Shown one piece after another: positions 9,001-16,495 of a stretch of DNA of 38,591 nt. The stretch comes from an uncultured Haliea sp. (GTDB lineage: Bacteria > Pseudomonadota > Gammaproteobacteria > Pseudomonadales > Halieaceae): NCBI GenBank assembly GCA_947258585.1, contig CAMYIZ010000066.1, forward strand, positions 1-38,591, read 5' to 3'. Below the pieces are notes generated by a model. That model did no database searches. It was not told the origin of the DNA and worked only from the letters and a program-made list of their open reading frames with translations. How positions within the stretch are numbered: the stretch's first letter is position 1; each line of letters opens with the position of its first letter. Position numbers and translations under genes: made by a program.

Positions 9001-9167
9001 AGGCCCAGTTCCTGATTCCCATGGTCACTTCCCTGGCCTTCGGGGTGCTCTTCGCCACCTTCGTCACCCTGCTGCTGGTGCCCTGCCTGTACCTGGCCGG
9101 GGAGCAGATGGGCAACCGTCTGTTGCATCGCAGGCAGCGCCTGCAGGATCTGATCGAGATCACCTGA
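6051..9167 (+). CDS. RND efflux permease (HAE1/AcrB-like superfamily)
   Basis: A 1038-residue proton-driven inner-membrane pump with the usual duplicated layout: TM1 at about 10-30, a large periplasmic loop, TM2-6 from about 340, TM7 near 525, a second periplasmic loop and TM8-12 from about 860. The TM4 proton-relay pair is present as D397-D398 in ILGIVVDDAIIVGE, matching AcrB D407/D408. In TM10, where AcrB has its essential lysine (K940), this protein reads VVVNDNLVLID (N929-D930), placing it in a subgroup distinct from classical AcrB. Start is GTG 6051, two bases after the adaptor stop; translation is probably coupled. No regulator is adjacent. Substrates cannot be predicted. Confidence 0.93.
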   Translation: MGGPVRWFIHNPIAANLLMLFLLVGGVLGVPALEKQFFPTFELNRVSIALAYPGAGPREVEEQICVRIEEAIHDLSGIKEIRSTAREGIGTVVVEAEAGYDMQRLTAEIKTRVDAINTFPVEAERPIVTELAFRHYMAAVSLAGDLSERDLKRLGEQLRDDLAAQPNVSVVELETPRPYEVSVEVSEYTLRRYGLTFSDVVAAIRSSSLNLPAGAIKDAGGDIRLQTRGQAYDRFEFERIPVVTRRDGTQVLLRDVATVVDGFEDVDVRTRFNDKPSHTLHVFVTTSPNTLATSDTVHAWVEQTRQRLPAGVELAVWRDSSVPFKGRVDTLLKNGIGGLLLVFLVLVLFLRPRLAMWVCVGIAVAFVGTLFLLQYTGTSLNMISLFAFLLILGIVVDDAIIVGESIHARQAAGELGVAGAISGTQAVIKPVIYAVVSTMIFFVPMFFMPGDMAQAAVAIPTVVIIALALSLVECLLILPPHLAHMPPATPSRFAAMRRLETLRLRFADGMTRVGRQRYRPFLAVCLRHNLLVMAVFLSLLLVSLALYGGGWLRSAFFPSINSDYVIAEIELPEGGAFSDTLRVLRQVESAALQLKQEYNQNPVYSALGPAIGHIDSSGNANQIRVIIETVSDEIDTRELADRWREAIGELPPVQDFQMDYTINEMGKPIRLVAAAASLEDLIAVAADLRRVLQTYQGVYNINDSLQDPQEEIVLGLKPAAENLDITLADLARQVREAFYGAEVQRIPRTREDVRVMVRYPEAERLSVDNLNEMRVRTPAGDEVPFATVAEIRYEPGYLTIDRLDRKRTLEVSAEVVPGSVEPRAVVNAILREHLPGWQQRYPGLSLALDGELQEESDFMNAMLKYLVLAMLVIYALMAIPFRSYFQPLLVLTAIPFGIMGAIFGHLILNWQVSMFSFLGVIACAGVVVNDNLVLIDRINQLRDAGNPILKALLQGAEDRFRPIILTSLTTFVGLLPIMAETSVQAQFLIPMVTSLAFGVLFATFVTLLLVPCLYLAGEQMGNRLLHRRQRLQDLIEIT

Positions 9168-9232
9168 CCTTCCGGGTGTAGAAGTGGGTTCAGGCAGAAC
9201 GCGGGCCGGGTGTGGCACCGCGGCCCGAGGGA

Positions 9233-9297
9233 GTCCGGCGAGATCGGCCATGGACGGGAGTGCCCCTACCGACCGGCCATGGCCGATCTCGCCGGGC
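9233..9297. repeat. Long inverted repeat (hairpin) between convergent genes
   Basis: The arms 9236-9253 (cggcgagatcggccatgg) and 9277-9294 are perfect reverse complements over 18 bases. The stem can be extended outward to 9233/9297 with one G-T pair, giving 21 paired positions around a 23-base loop. A smaller inverted pair (cgggcc at 9202-9207, ggcccg at 9222-9227) lies just upstream. It sits in the 215-base gap between the RND permease and pckA, both reading toward it. No T-run follows, so terminator function is uncertain; a REP-like repeat or protein-binding site is equally possible. Confidence 0.75.
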
Positions 9298-9382
9298 GAC
9301 CCACCCGCCGTGAATTGGCGTCTCAGCTGGCTGGCCAGTCACCGCAAGCGGTCGCTGACCCCGCTGCGCGCGGAACCCTGAT

Positions 9383-10942
9383 TCAGCCGACCTGCGGACC
9401 CGCGGCGACGATGGTCGGGGAAACATCGAACTTCTTGATGTTTTCCTGGAACAGGGTCGCCAGTGTGGCGGCCTGCTCATCGTAGGCCTTGATATCGCCC
9501 CAGCTGTTGCGCGGGTTGACGTACTTGGGGTCGACGCCGGGGATGGCGGTGGGGAAATCGAGGTTGAGGATATCCAGGTGCTCGCGCGGGGCATTGAGCA
9601 GGGCGCCGCTCTGGGCCGCTGCCACAATCGCCCGGGTGACCGGAATCGGGAAGCGGGAACCGCTGCCGCCAGGGGCGCCGGAGCCGCCGGTCCAGCCGGT
9701 ATTGATCAGGTAGACCTGGCTGCCGAAATCCTCGATGCGCTTCATCAGCAGCTCGGCGTAGTCGCTGGCGGGGCGCGGCATGAAGGGCGCGCCGAAGCAG
9801 GTGGAGAAGGTGGGGTGGATGCCCGCTGCGGCGCCCAGTTCGGTGGAGCCGACCCGGGCGGTATAGCCACTGAGGAAGTGGAATGCAGCCGCTTCCTTGG
9901 ACAGGATAGAGACCGGGGGCAGTACACCCGAGACGTCACAGGTCAGGAAGATAACGCACTTGGGCTCGCCGCCGGCATTGGCCTCGGTGCGCTTGGCCAC
10001 GTGCTCAAGGGGATAACAGCAGCGCCCGTTCTCGGTGAGCGAGGTGTCGCTGTAGTCGGCGTGACGCTGGTCATCCAGGACCACGTTTTCGATGATGGCG
10101 CCAAAGCGGATGGCGTCCCAGATCACCGGCTCGTTCTTTTGGCTCAGGTCGATGGTCTTGGCGTAGCATCCGCCCTCGATGTTGAAGACGGAACCCTTGG
10201 CCCAGCCGTGCTCGTCGTCGCCGATCAGGTAGCGCTCGGGATCCGCGGACAGGGTGGTCTTGCCGGTGCCCGACAGGCCGAAGAACAGGGTGGTGTCACC
10301 GTCCTCGCCCACGTTGGCAGAGCAGTGCATGGACATCACGTCCTTCTCCGGCAGCAGGAAGTTCTGCACCGAGAACATGGCTTTCTTCATTTCCCCGGCG
10401 TAGTTCATGCCGGCAATCAATACCTTGCGGCGGGCGAAGTTCAGCACCACGATGGCGTCGGAGTTGGTGCCGTGATCCTCCGGGGCGCAGACAAAGCCGG
10501 CGGCGTTGAGCACGGTCCATTCGGGTTTGCGGCCAACGTTGTACTGTGTCGGGCGAATAAACATGTTGCGGCCGAAGAGCCCGTGCCAGGCGGTCTCGGT
10601 GACAACCTTCACCGGCAGGTAGTGGTCGCTGTGCTCGCCCACATGCAGGTGCGAGATGAAGCGGTCGCGCTCACTCAGGTAGGCCTCCACCTCGTCCCAC
10701 AGGGCGTCGAAGCGCTCGCTGTCAAAGGGTCGGTTGACGGAGCCCCACTCAATGCTGTCTTCGGTGCTGGCCTCGCGGACAATGAAGCGATCGGCCGGGG
10801 AGCGGCCGGTGCGGTGGCCGGTGGTGACCAACAGGGCGCCGCTGTCCGCGAGGACGCCTTCGTTGCGTTTCAACGCTTCTTCAACCAGCTGCGCAATACC
10901 CAGGTCGATGAACTCGCGGGGAGTGTTGATATCAAGGGTCAT
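9383..10942 (-). CDS. pckA: Phosphoenolpyruvate carboxykinase (ATP)
   Basis: Cytosolic enzyme that converts oxaloacetate plus ATP to PEP, CO2 and ADP, the first committed step of gluconeogenesis from acids and fatty acids. The 519-residue protein has the kinase-1a P-loop GLSGTGKTT (about 222-230), the metal-binding IGDDEHGW just after it, the RSPADRF substrate segment near the N-terminus and [11 protein letters not shown] near the C-terminus. The length fits the ATP-type and not the GTP-type enzyme (about 600). I prefer ATG 10942 to one five codons upstream, since AGGA lies six to seven bases before it. It is transcribed behind hslO but is separated from it by a terminator and a likely promoter. 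A gluconeogenic role fits the nearby fatty-acid and storage genes. Confidence 0.97.
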   Translation of the reverse strand: MTLDINTPREFIDLGIAQLVEEALKRNEGVLADSGALLVTTGHRTGRSPADRFIVREASTEDSIEWGSVNRPFDSERFDALWDEVEAYLSERDRFISHLHVGEHSDHYLPVKVVTETAWHGLFGRNMFIRPTQYNVGRKPEWTVLNAAGFVCAPEDHGTNSDAIVVLNFARRKVLIAGMNYAGEMKKAMFSVQNFLLPEKDVMSMHCSANVGEDGDTTLFFGLSGTGKTTLSADPERYLIGDDEHGWAKGSVFNIEGGCYAKTIDLSQKNEPVIWDAIRFGAIIENVVLDDQRHADYSDTSLTENGRCCYPLEHVAKRTEANAGGEPKCVIFLTCDVSGVLPPVSILSKEAAAFHFLSGYTARVGSTELGAAAGIHPTFSTCFGAPFMPRPASDYAELLMKRIEDFGSQVYLINTGWTGGSGAPGGSGSRFPIPVTRAIVAAAQSGALLNAPREHLDILNLDFPTAIPGVDPKYVNPRNSWGDIKAYDEQAATLATLFQENIKKFDVSPTIVAAGPQVG

Positions 10943-11023
10943 GGTGTGTCCTGTCATTCATGCTGCCGGGAGCAGCCCGCCAACCTGGGCGGAGTTGCCT
11001 CTGTGGGTCTTTCGGGGGGCGCC

Positions 11024-11029
11024 ATTATG
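11024..11029 (-). promoter_or_regulatory. Candidate extended -10 promoter for pckA
   Basis: On the minus strand the hexamer CATAAT is preceded by TGA, giving TG-n-CATAAT, an extended -10 element about 80 bases upstream of the pckA start. The -35 region is poor. Its place between the hslO terminator and pckA supports an independent transcript. Confidence 0.4.
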
Positions 11030-11063
11030 TCAGAATAGCCCCCGGATGCGAACCAGATTGGAG

Positions 11064-11086
11064 AAAAAATCGGCGATGTTCGCCGA
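11064..11086 (-). terminator. Intrinsic terminator of hslO
   Basis: On the minus strand a 7-bp perfect stem (TCGGCGA with TCGCCGA), a 3-base loop and then six Us begin three bases after the hslO stop codon. Confidence 0.9.
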
Positions 11087-11089
11087 GCT

Positions 11090-11986
11090 TCAATGCAACG
11101 TCGGTGCCGGACCGGCCCGCAGCAGGTCAGCGAGGTCCTCGCGCTCGAACCGGTACTGCTGGTTGCAGAATTCGCAGTCCATGTTGATGCTGCCCTGCTC
11201 CCGGAGGATGTCCTCCAATTCACCGGGGGCTATCGCCGACAGGGCGTTGCGGCTGCGCTGCAACGAGCAGCTGCACTGGAAGGCAACAGGTCGCGGGTCG
11301 AACAGCCGCACCGGATCTTCGTGATACAGGCGGTAGAGCAGGTCCGCCGGGGGCAGCTGCAGGAGCTCATCCGGGGTCACGGTTTCCCCCAGGGTGCAGA
11401 CATGCTGCCACTGCTGCTGGCGCAATTGCGGGTCACGGTTGAGCTGGGCGGGCAGCTGTTGCAACAGCAGGCCGCTCGCGGATTGGCTGTCGCAGGCCAG
11501 CCAGAGCCGGGTCTGCAGCTGCTCGGATTGTTCGAAGTAGGCGTCCAGGCTGGCGGCGAGCGAATGCCGGGACAGGGGGACAATGCCCTGATAGCGCTTG
11601 CCTTTCAACGGCTCGACGGTGATGGCAAGGGTGCCCTCCGCCAGCAGTTGGTCGAAATCCTCGGCGGTTGCCAGCTGGGCACCGCGGGCGATGCCGCGGA
11701 TCTGCAGGTCGCTGCTGCACTCCGCCATCAGTAGCGGGATCTGGCCGCCACTGCGCGCCTGCAGGATGAGCCGACCCTCGAACTTCAGGGTCGTGCTCAG
11801 CAGGGTGGCCGCGGCCAGGAACTCGCCGAGCAGTCGCTGCACCCCCGGGGCGTACTGGTGTACGGCAAGGATCTCGCGCAGGCTGCTGTCCAGCTGGACG
11901 ATCTCGCCACGGATATCGGCCTGTTCGAACAGGAACCGGCGGCTGCTGTCAGTCGCCGGACTGGCGTTGGTGCGGTCAAGGCTCAT
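11090..11986 (-). CDS. hslO: Redox-regulated chaperone Hsp33
   Basis: A cytosolic holdase activated by oxidative stress when its zinc-bound cysteines form disulfides. The C-terminal redox switch is present: CxC (CSC) at residues 238 and 240 and CxxC (CEFC) at 271 and 274, counted from the chosen start. The N-terminal core matches Hsp33, with RFLFEQADIRGEIVQLD near the start, then LKFEGRLILQ and KGKRYQGIVPL. I chose ATG 11986, which leaves the usual short leader before RFLFE; an ATG six codons upstream (12004) is equally open and neither has a good ribosome binding site. Length of about 298 residues is typical. It appears monocistronic, with its own terminator. Confidence 0.96.
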   Translation of the reverse strand: MSLDRTNASPATDSSRRFLFEQADIRGEIVQLDSSLREILAVHQYAPGVQRLLGEFLAAATLLSTTLKFEGRLILQARSGGQIPLLMAECSSDLQIRGIARGAQLATAEDFDQLLAEGTLAITVEPLKGKRYQGIVPLSRHSLAASLDAYFEQSEQLQTRLWLACDSQSASGLLLQQLPAQLNRDPQLRQQQWQHVCTLGETVTPDELLQLPPADLLYRLYHEDPVRLFDPRPVAFQCSCSLQRSRNALSAIAPGELEDILREQGSINMDCEFCNQQYRFEREDLADLLRAGPAPTLH

Positions 11987-12193
11987 GGGACAAGTGTAAT
12001 CCATTCAGGGGCGGGTTGATCCCGGGCCATCGGCCGGGCGTATGCTGGTACAGGGCAAGGTTCAGTATTTGAGGCCAGCGAAGGCTATTTTCAACCCGGC
12101 AATGACCGCCGTGCCCAAGCCGGTTAGAGTGGCGACAGTGACAGCAGCGGGCGCCCCGGGGCGGCCGGCCAACCAACAGACAGGAGCGACACC

Positions 12194-13060
12194 ATGAGAT
12201 TCAGCTACCAGATCGGGATGAGCGACGCCGACCACTATCTGCCCCTGGCGCAGGCGGCGGAAGCGGCGGGTTACGACGGCATTACCATTCCTGACAGCAT
12301 CTGCTATCCACAGGAAGCGAGCTCCAAGTACCCCTATAACAAGGACGGCAGCCGCGAGTTCCTGGAGAGCGTGCCTTTCCTGGAAAGCCTGATCGCAGTG
12401 GCGGCGATGGCGGCGGTGACCGAGAAGATCCGCTTCGCGACGTTTGTCTACAAGCTGGCGGTGCGCCAGGTGGCGGTCGTCGCCAAGCAGGTCCAGAGCA
12501 TCCAGGCCCTGTCCGGCAACCGCTTTGATTTCGGTGTCGGCATCAGCCCCTGGGAAGAGGACTTCGCCGTCTGCGACGTGCCCTGGGACAAGCGCGGTCT
12601 GCGCCTGGACGAGCAGATCGATATTTTGCGGGGCCTGGAGACCGGCGAGTTCTTCGGCTACGACGGCGAGATTCACAAGCTCCCCGCGATCAAGATGTGC
12701 CCGGCCCCCACCGCGCCGACCCCCATTCTCGTGGGCGGCCATGCGGAACCGGCCCTGCGCCGGGCGGCGAAGACAGGGGATGGCTGGATGTGCGCCGGTG
12801 CCGACATGCAGCAGCTCGAGGGCTACATTCGCCGCCTGCATGAGCTGCGCGCCGAGTACGGTACCAGCGACCGCACATTCCGGGTCTACACCACCGGTCA
12901 GGACGCGTTTACCGAGGAGGGTATCCGCAAACTCGAGGACATCGGTGTCACCGATGTGATCATCGGCTTCCGCAATGTCTATGAAATGGAGCCGGACAAG
13001 CCGCTGGACGAGAAGATTGCCATGCTGAACTGGTACGCTGGCGAGTTTATCAAGGGCTGA
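12194..13060 (+). CDS. LLM class flavin-dependent oxidoreductase (luciferase-like)
   Basis: A 288-residue TIM-barrel protein of the bacterial luciferase-like superfamily, which uses FMN or F420. Visible hallmarks are the opening beta strand with an AQAAEAAGYDGITIPDS segment, KIRFATFVYKLAVRQ, the flavin-phosphate region FDFGVGISPWEEDF, and PTAPTPILVGGHAEPALRRAA followed by GDGWM. These fit F420-type LLM proteins, but the cofactor cannot be settled here. AGGAG lies eight bases before the ATG. It is followed 80 bases later by an EamA exporter on the same strand. The substrate is unknown; no pathway partners are adjacent. Confidence 0.85.
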   Translation: MRFSYQIGMSDADHYLPLAQAAEAAGYDGITIPDSICYPQEASSKYPYNKDGSREFLESVPFLESLIAVAAMAAVTEKIRFATFVYKLAVRQVAVVAKQVQSIQALSGNRFDFGVGISPWEEDFAVCDVPWDKRGLRLDEQIDILRGLETGEFFGYDGEIHKLPAIKMCPAPTAPTPILVGGHAEPALRRAAKTGDGWMCAGADMQQLEGYIRRLHELRAEYGTSDRTFRVYTTGQDAFTEEGIRKLEDIGVTDVIIGFRNVYEMEPDKPLDEKIAMLNWYAGEFIKG

Positions 13061-13140
13061 CCCCCCGGCGGCGCTTCTCGCCGCCATAGGCCCGGGCCCG
13101 CAGATACGGTAAAGTCCGCGCTTTGCGCTGGCCGGTGCCC

Positions 13141-14016
13141 ATGAACAATCTGTTGCTGTATGTCATTACGGTGGTGATCTGGGGCTCGACCTGGATCGCC
13201 ATCAAGTTCCAGCTTGGCACCGTGGCACCCATGGTGTCGATAGCCCACCGGTCGATGCTGGCTGCGCTGCTCATTTTCCTCTACCTGGTATTGCGCCGAC
13301 GGCTGTCGCCGCTGTCCGGGCGGGACCATGGCATGGTGTTCATGCAGGGCCTGTGCCTGTTCAGCGGCAACTACATCTTCATTTACGCTGCCAGTGCGGA
13401 GCTGCCCAGCGGCCTGGTGGCGGTGGTGTTCTCCACCCAGGTGATCCTCAACATGGTCAACGGCGCGATTTTTCTGCGCCTGCCGACCAGCAGCATGACG
13501 CTGCTCGGTGCCGGGATAGGTCTGGTGGGCATGCTGGCGGTGTTCCTGCCACAGGTCGAAAGTTTCAGCCTGACCGATGCCAGTCTGCGCGCCCTGTTGC
13601 TGTGTTTTCTGGGTACCTGCTGCGCCTCCTTTGGCAATATCTTTGCTGCCCGCAACAGCAGGGATGGGCTGCCGGTGCTGGTCTGCAACGCCTGGGGAAT
13701 GCTCTACGGCGCAGTGACACTGTACCTCGCCGCCCTGCTGACGGGGACGCCCATTGTCCTCGACTGGAATGTTTCCTACATTGCGTCCCTGCTCTATCTG
13801 GCGGTCTTCGGTTCGGTGATCGCGTTCTGGGCCTACGTCACCCTGATCGGCCAGATAGGCCCGGGCCGTGCCGCCTACAGCTCACTCATGTTCCCGGTCG
13901 TGGCCCTGCTGATATCCACCCTGTTCGAGGGCTATCAATGGACGCTCCCGGGCCTGGCCGGTTTTGCCCTGGTACTGGCGGGGAACTGGCTGGTCATGCA
14001 GCGGGGTAAGGGCTAA
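13141..14016 (+). CDS. EamA/DMT family exporter
   Basis: An inner-membrane protein of about 291 residues with around ten predicted helices arranged as two EamA repeats, the drug/metabolite transporter fold. The opening WGSTWIAIKFQLG and the PSGLVAVVFST helix are typical of this family; the last helices end GNWLVMQRGKG. Members export amino acids, nucleosides or other metabolites; no substrate can be named. I chose ATG 13141 rather than an in-frame TTG six codons upstream because the membrane segment begins directly after it. No strong ribosome binding site is seen for either. The PHA granule-system gene starts 36 bases downstream on the same strand. Confidence 0.88.
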   Translation: MNNLLLYVITVVIWGSTWIAIKFQLGTVAPMVSIAHRSMLAALLIFLYLVLRRRLSPLSGRDHGMVFMQGLCLFSGNYIFIYAASAELPSGLVAVVFSTQVILNMVNGAIFLRLPTSSMTLLGAGIGLVGMLAVFLPQVESFSLTDASLRALLLCFLGTCCASFGNIFAARNSRDGLPVLVCNAWGMLYGAVTLYLAALLTGTPIVLDWNVSYIASLLYLAVFGSVIAFWAYVTLIGQIGPGRAAYSSLMFPVVALLISTLFEGYQWTLPGLAGFALVLAGNWLVMQRGKG

Positions 14017-14052
14017 CCTACTGGCATTACACCATAACAGGCACAGGCGATC

Positions 14053-14328
14053 ATGGCGGGATTCCGGCTCACCAAACCCTACACCATGCCCAAGGAGGAT
14101 CTGCGGCGTGCGGCACAGCAGCTGGCGGACCGGCTTCAGGAAGAGCACGGCGTGCGCTCACGCTGGGAGGGCGACAGCGTGCGCATCAAGGGCGGCGGCA
14201 TTGACGGCCTGCTGTCCTTTCACGACGGGGTAGTGGATGTCTCCGTGCGACTGGGCCTGCTGGTGTCGGCGTTCCAGCGCCCCCTGAAGGCGGAAGTGGA
14301 GCGCTACCTCGACGAGATGATCAGCTGA
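14053..14328 (+). CDS. Polyhydroxyalkanoate granule-system family protein
   Basis: A 91-residue protein matching the small family found in PHA gene regions (PHA_gran_rgn). The pattern is clear: a DLRRAAQQLADRLQEEHGV helix, a WEGDSVRIKGGGIDGLLSF strand pair, then VDVSVRLGLLVSAFQRPLK and a terminal EVERYLDEMIS helix. The biochemical role of this family is not established; it is linked to PHA synthesis by gene neighbourhood in other bacteria. Here it lies about 9 kb from the phasin cluster and follows an EamA exporter. Its last eight bases overlap the end of the convergent patatin gene. It is short but the family match is strong. Confidence 0.85.
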   Translation: MAGFRLTKPYTMPKEDLRRAAQQLADRLQEEHGVRSRWEGDSVRIKGGGIDGLLSFHDGVVDVSVRLGLLVSAFQRPLKAEVERYLDEMIS

Positions 14329-15391
14329 GCAGGGTGACCCCGGCCAGCGGATCCCGGTTCTCCAGCAGGGCCGCGAACTCGTCCGCCAGGGCCTGGCTGC
14401 GATCCAGGCAAACTCGCCAGTAGGCGACCCGTTCCGCGGCATCCAGGCGCCTGAAATCCGACCGGTCAGGGATTTTCCGCTGCGGCAGGGAGGCCACGAA
14501 GTCGCCGCTGGGGCAGAGCAGCACCAGGTCATCCAGGTGGCGGATGCCGCTTGTGCGCCAGGGCAGGAACTTGTCGAACCAGCCGGGGGTGATGCCCGCA
14601 CCGAAGTGGGGATACAGCATCAGGCCCTCGCCCCGGTACTGCCGCAGGTCGAAGTGATAGTCGATAATGCCCCCATCCCAGTATTGTCCCGCAGGGGCGC
14701 CGGCGATATCCCGCTCGCCCGCCAGGAGGAAGGGAATCGAGCCGCTGGCATGCAGGGCGAGAGGCACGGTGGCCGGTCGCAGCGGCGTGTAGACGGTCTC
14801 GAAATCCGTTAACCCGAGCAGCGGTGCCGGAGTGGCGCCGCTGTGGAACACGACGCGCTGGAATGCGAAGTTGAGCAGGCGCCGGTGCAATGAGTTGCCG
14901 ACGGCGGCGGCTCCCATGGCGGCGGCGAGCACGGCGGGCCGGGTTGCTCCCGCCGGGCCGCGGCCGCGGGCGGTGACGATATGGCTGCGGATGCGCGGGT
15001 GAGCGGCGATGGCACTGGCGCCGTCGGTTCCCAGCAGGTGCTCAAGCATGCGCGCGCTGGCCGCACTGATCTCCGCTGGCCCGGGCTTCTGCGAGTAGCT
15101 TTGCTCCAGGTAGGCCTGCTCGAAGCGCGCCAGCGCCGCCACCGGGTCCGGCTGGGCCAGGCAGGCGTGCCGCCAGGCGCCGATGGATGAGCCCAGCACG
15201 GACAGCTCGCGCTGGCCGCGCGGCAGGAACTCGCCAAACAGCAGCCTGTCGAGCCGGCTCAGGATCAGCCATTTGGGGCCGCCGGAGGCGCCCAGCAGGA
15301 GGCTGAACAGGTCCGGGTGCCAGCCCTGCTCCGCGATGGTCGCCGCCGCCCGCTTGCCCAGGTAAACGGACAGGGCGGGGCGACTACTCAC
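14321..15391 (-). CDS. Patatin-like phospholipase
   Basis: A 356-residue acyl hydrolase with a Ser-Asp dyad. The oxyanion-hole segment is LLLGASGGPKWL (32-42), the nucleophile elbow is GSSIG with S69, and the catalytic Asp is D239 in YWDGGIIDYH. These three motifs, in this order, define the patatin family, whose members cleave phospholipids or other lipid esters and, in some bacteria, act in storage-lipid metabolism. No signal peptide is seen, so it is probably cytosolic or membrane-associated. The start is GTG 15391, eight bases inside the end of the AraC gene, so the two are translationally coupled. Substrate is unknown; given nearby PHA genes a granule-lipid or intracellular lipase role is possible but unproven. 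Confidence 0.88.
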   Translation of the reverse strand: MSSRPALSVYLGKRAAATIAEQGWHPDLFSLLLGASGGPKWLILSRLDRLLFGEFLPRGQRELSVLGSSIGAWRHACLAQPDPVAALARFEQAYLEQSYSQKPGPAEISAASARMLEHLLGTDGASAIAAHPRIRSHIVTARGRGPAGATRPAVLAAAMGAAAVGNSLHRRLLNFAFQRVVFHSGATPAPLLGLTDFETVYTPLRPATVPLALHASGSIPFLLAGERDIAGAPAGQYWDGGIIDYHFDLRQYRGEGLMLYPHFGAGITPGWFDKFLPWRTSGIRHLDDLVLLCPSGDFVASLPQRKIPDRSDFRRLDAAERVAYWRVCLDRSQALADEFAALLENRDPLAGVTLLS

Positions 15392-16382
15392 CGCGCAGCT
15401 CCCGCGGTGCCCGTCCGGTCCACTTCTGGTAGGCGCGGCGGAAGTTCGAGGCGTCGTTGAACCCTACCAGGTAGGCGATGGTCGAGAGGGGCAGGCGGCT
15501 GTTCTGCAGATAGCGGGTGGCGTGTTCAGCGCGTACCCGGTCAAGCATGATCTGGTAGGAGGTGTTTTCCTGCTCCAGGCGCCGGCGGTAGGTGCGCGGG
15601 CTTAGATTCAACATCTGCGCGACCTGGGGCATCTGCGGGTACTGCCCCTCCAGTTTCCGCAACAGGCGCAGGGTTTGTTCGGCCACGGAGGCATCTCCCT
15701 CCAGGTCTGCCAGCAGGCGGGCGCACTCCTCCTCGTAGAGGGAGCGCAGTGCCGGGTTGGACAGGGGCAGGGGGGTGTCCAGCAGGGTCGCGTCGAAGGA
15801 TATCCGCCCCAGGGCGCAGTTGAAGTGCACGTCACGGCCAAATACGTCGTAGTAGACCTGCTCGTGGACCGGGGGAGGGTACGGCAGCTCGACGCGCAGT
15901 TGCAGATCGTTCCTGCCCAGCAGGCCGCGCAGGGTATTGAAGATGGCGGCGTACATCATCTCACTGGCGAATTCCACAGGATCTTCCCGCGGGGCGCTCA
16001 CGGTGGTCAGCAGGCAGCGACCGTCGATCACATCCTGTTCCAGGTGCAGCATGGGGGAGGACAGGAGGTGGTAATAGCGCAGGAACAGCTCCATCACCTG
16101 GCCCAGGTCGCGGCAGGTCATGAAGGCCTGGCCCAGCACGGCGTGTGCGCTCAGGTTGAGGCGCAGGCCCAGGTGCAGGCCAAGGGCGGTGTCGCCCGTG
16201 AGGTCAAAGGCATTGCCGACGAGGCGGCTGAAATCCTCCTCGCTGACCCTGGCGCCAATACCGGTGAGCCCGGATGCAGCCAGGGAGGTGCCGGTCAGCA
16301 GGCGATTTCGCGGGTGCCCCTGGCTCTCGACCATGTCGATGAGGATAAGAGCGTACTGTGCGGGCGCGCTGGCTCTGGGCAT
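15384..16382 (-). CDS. AraC family transcriptional regulator
   Basis: A 332-residue regulator. Residues up to about 215 form an N-terminal ligand domain of the type found with OruR/ArgR-like AraC proteins (LTGDTALGLHLGLRLNLSAH, then HFNCALGRISFDATLLDTPL). The C-terminal 100 residues carry two helix-turn-helix motifs, MPQVAQMLNLSPRTYRRRL and LSTIAYLVGFNDASNFRRAY, ending with the conserved KWTGRAPRELR. I chose ATG 16382; an in-frame TTG at 16400 is the alternative. It shares a 113-base divergent region with the diiron protein gene and overlaps the patatin gene, so it likely controls one or both. In this subgroup the ligand is often a lipid or amino-acid derivative. Confidence 0.9.
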   Translation of the reverse strand: MPRASAPAQYALILIDMVESQGHPRNRLLTGTSLAASGLTGIGARVSEEDFSRLVGNAFDLTGDTALGLHLGLRLNLSAHAVLGQAFMTCRDLGQVMELFLRYYHLLSSPMLHLEQDVIDGRCLLTTVSAPREDPVEFASEMMYAAIFNTLRGLLGRNDLQLRVELPYPPPVHEQVYYDVFGRDVHFNCALGRISFDATLLDTPLPLSNPALRSLYEEECARLLADLEGDASVAEQTLRLLRKLEGQYPQMPQVAQMLNLSPRTYRRRLEQENTSYQIMLDRVRAEHATRYLQNSRLPLSTIAYLVGFNDASNFRRAYQKWTGRAPRELRGE

Positions 16383-16392
16383 GGCGCCATTT

Positions 16393-16436
16393 GGCCACAA
16401 ATGACCTTATATTGACAAGACTTTACCTTGTTGGCC
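16393..16436. promoter_or_regulatory. Inverted repeats in the AraC/diiron divergent region
   Basis: An outer inverted pair (ggccacaa at 16393-16400, ttgttggcc at 16428-16436, one bulge) surrounds an inner pair (acaag 16415-16419, cttgt 16427-16431). A TTGACA hexamer starts at 16412 on the plus strand but has no -10 at the right distance, as expected for an activator-dependent promoter. This is the best candidate operator for the AraC protein. Confidence 0.35.
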
Positions 16437-16495
16437 CCGGCGAGTTCTCCCATAGTAGCGTTGTGCAAGGACTATAAGCACTCAGGAGATTGGAC

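Noticed and set aside
9578-11038. 486-codon open frame on the plus strand
   Set aside because: It lies opposite pckA, whose P-loop and full length are clear. The translation is Gly/Val/Ala-rich without a domain.
16412-16417. TTGACA as a complete sigma-70 promoter for the diiron gene
   Set aside because: No -10-like hexamer lies 16-19 bases downstream; kept only as part of a candidate activator region.
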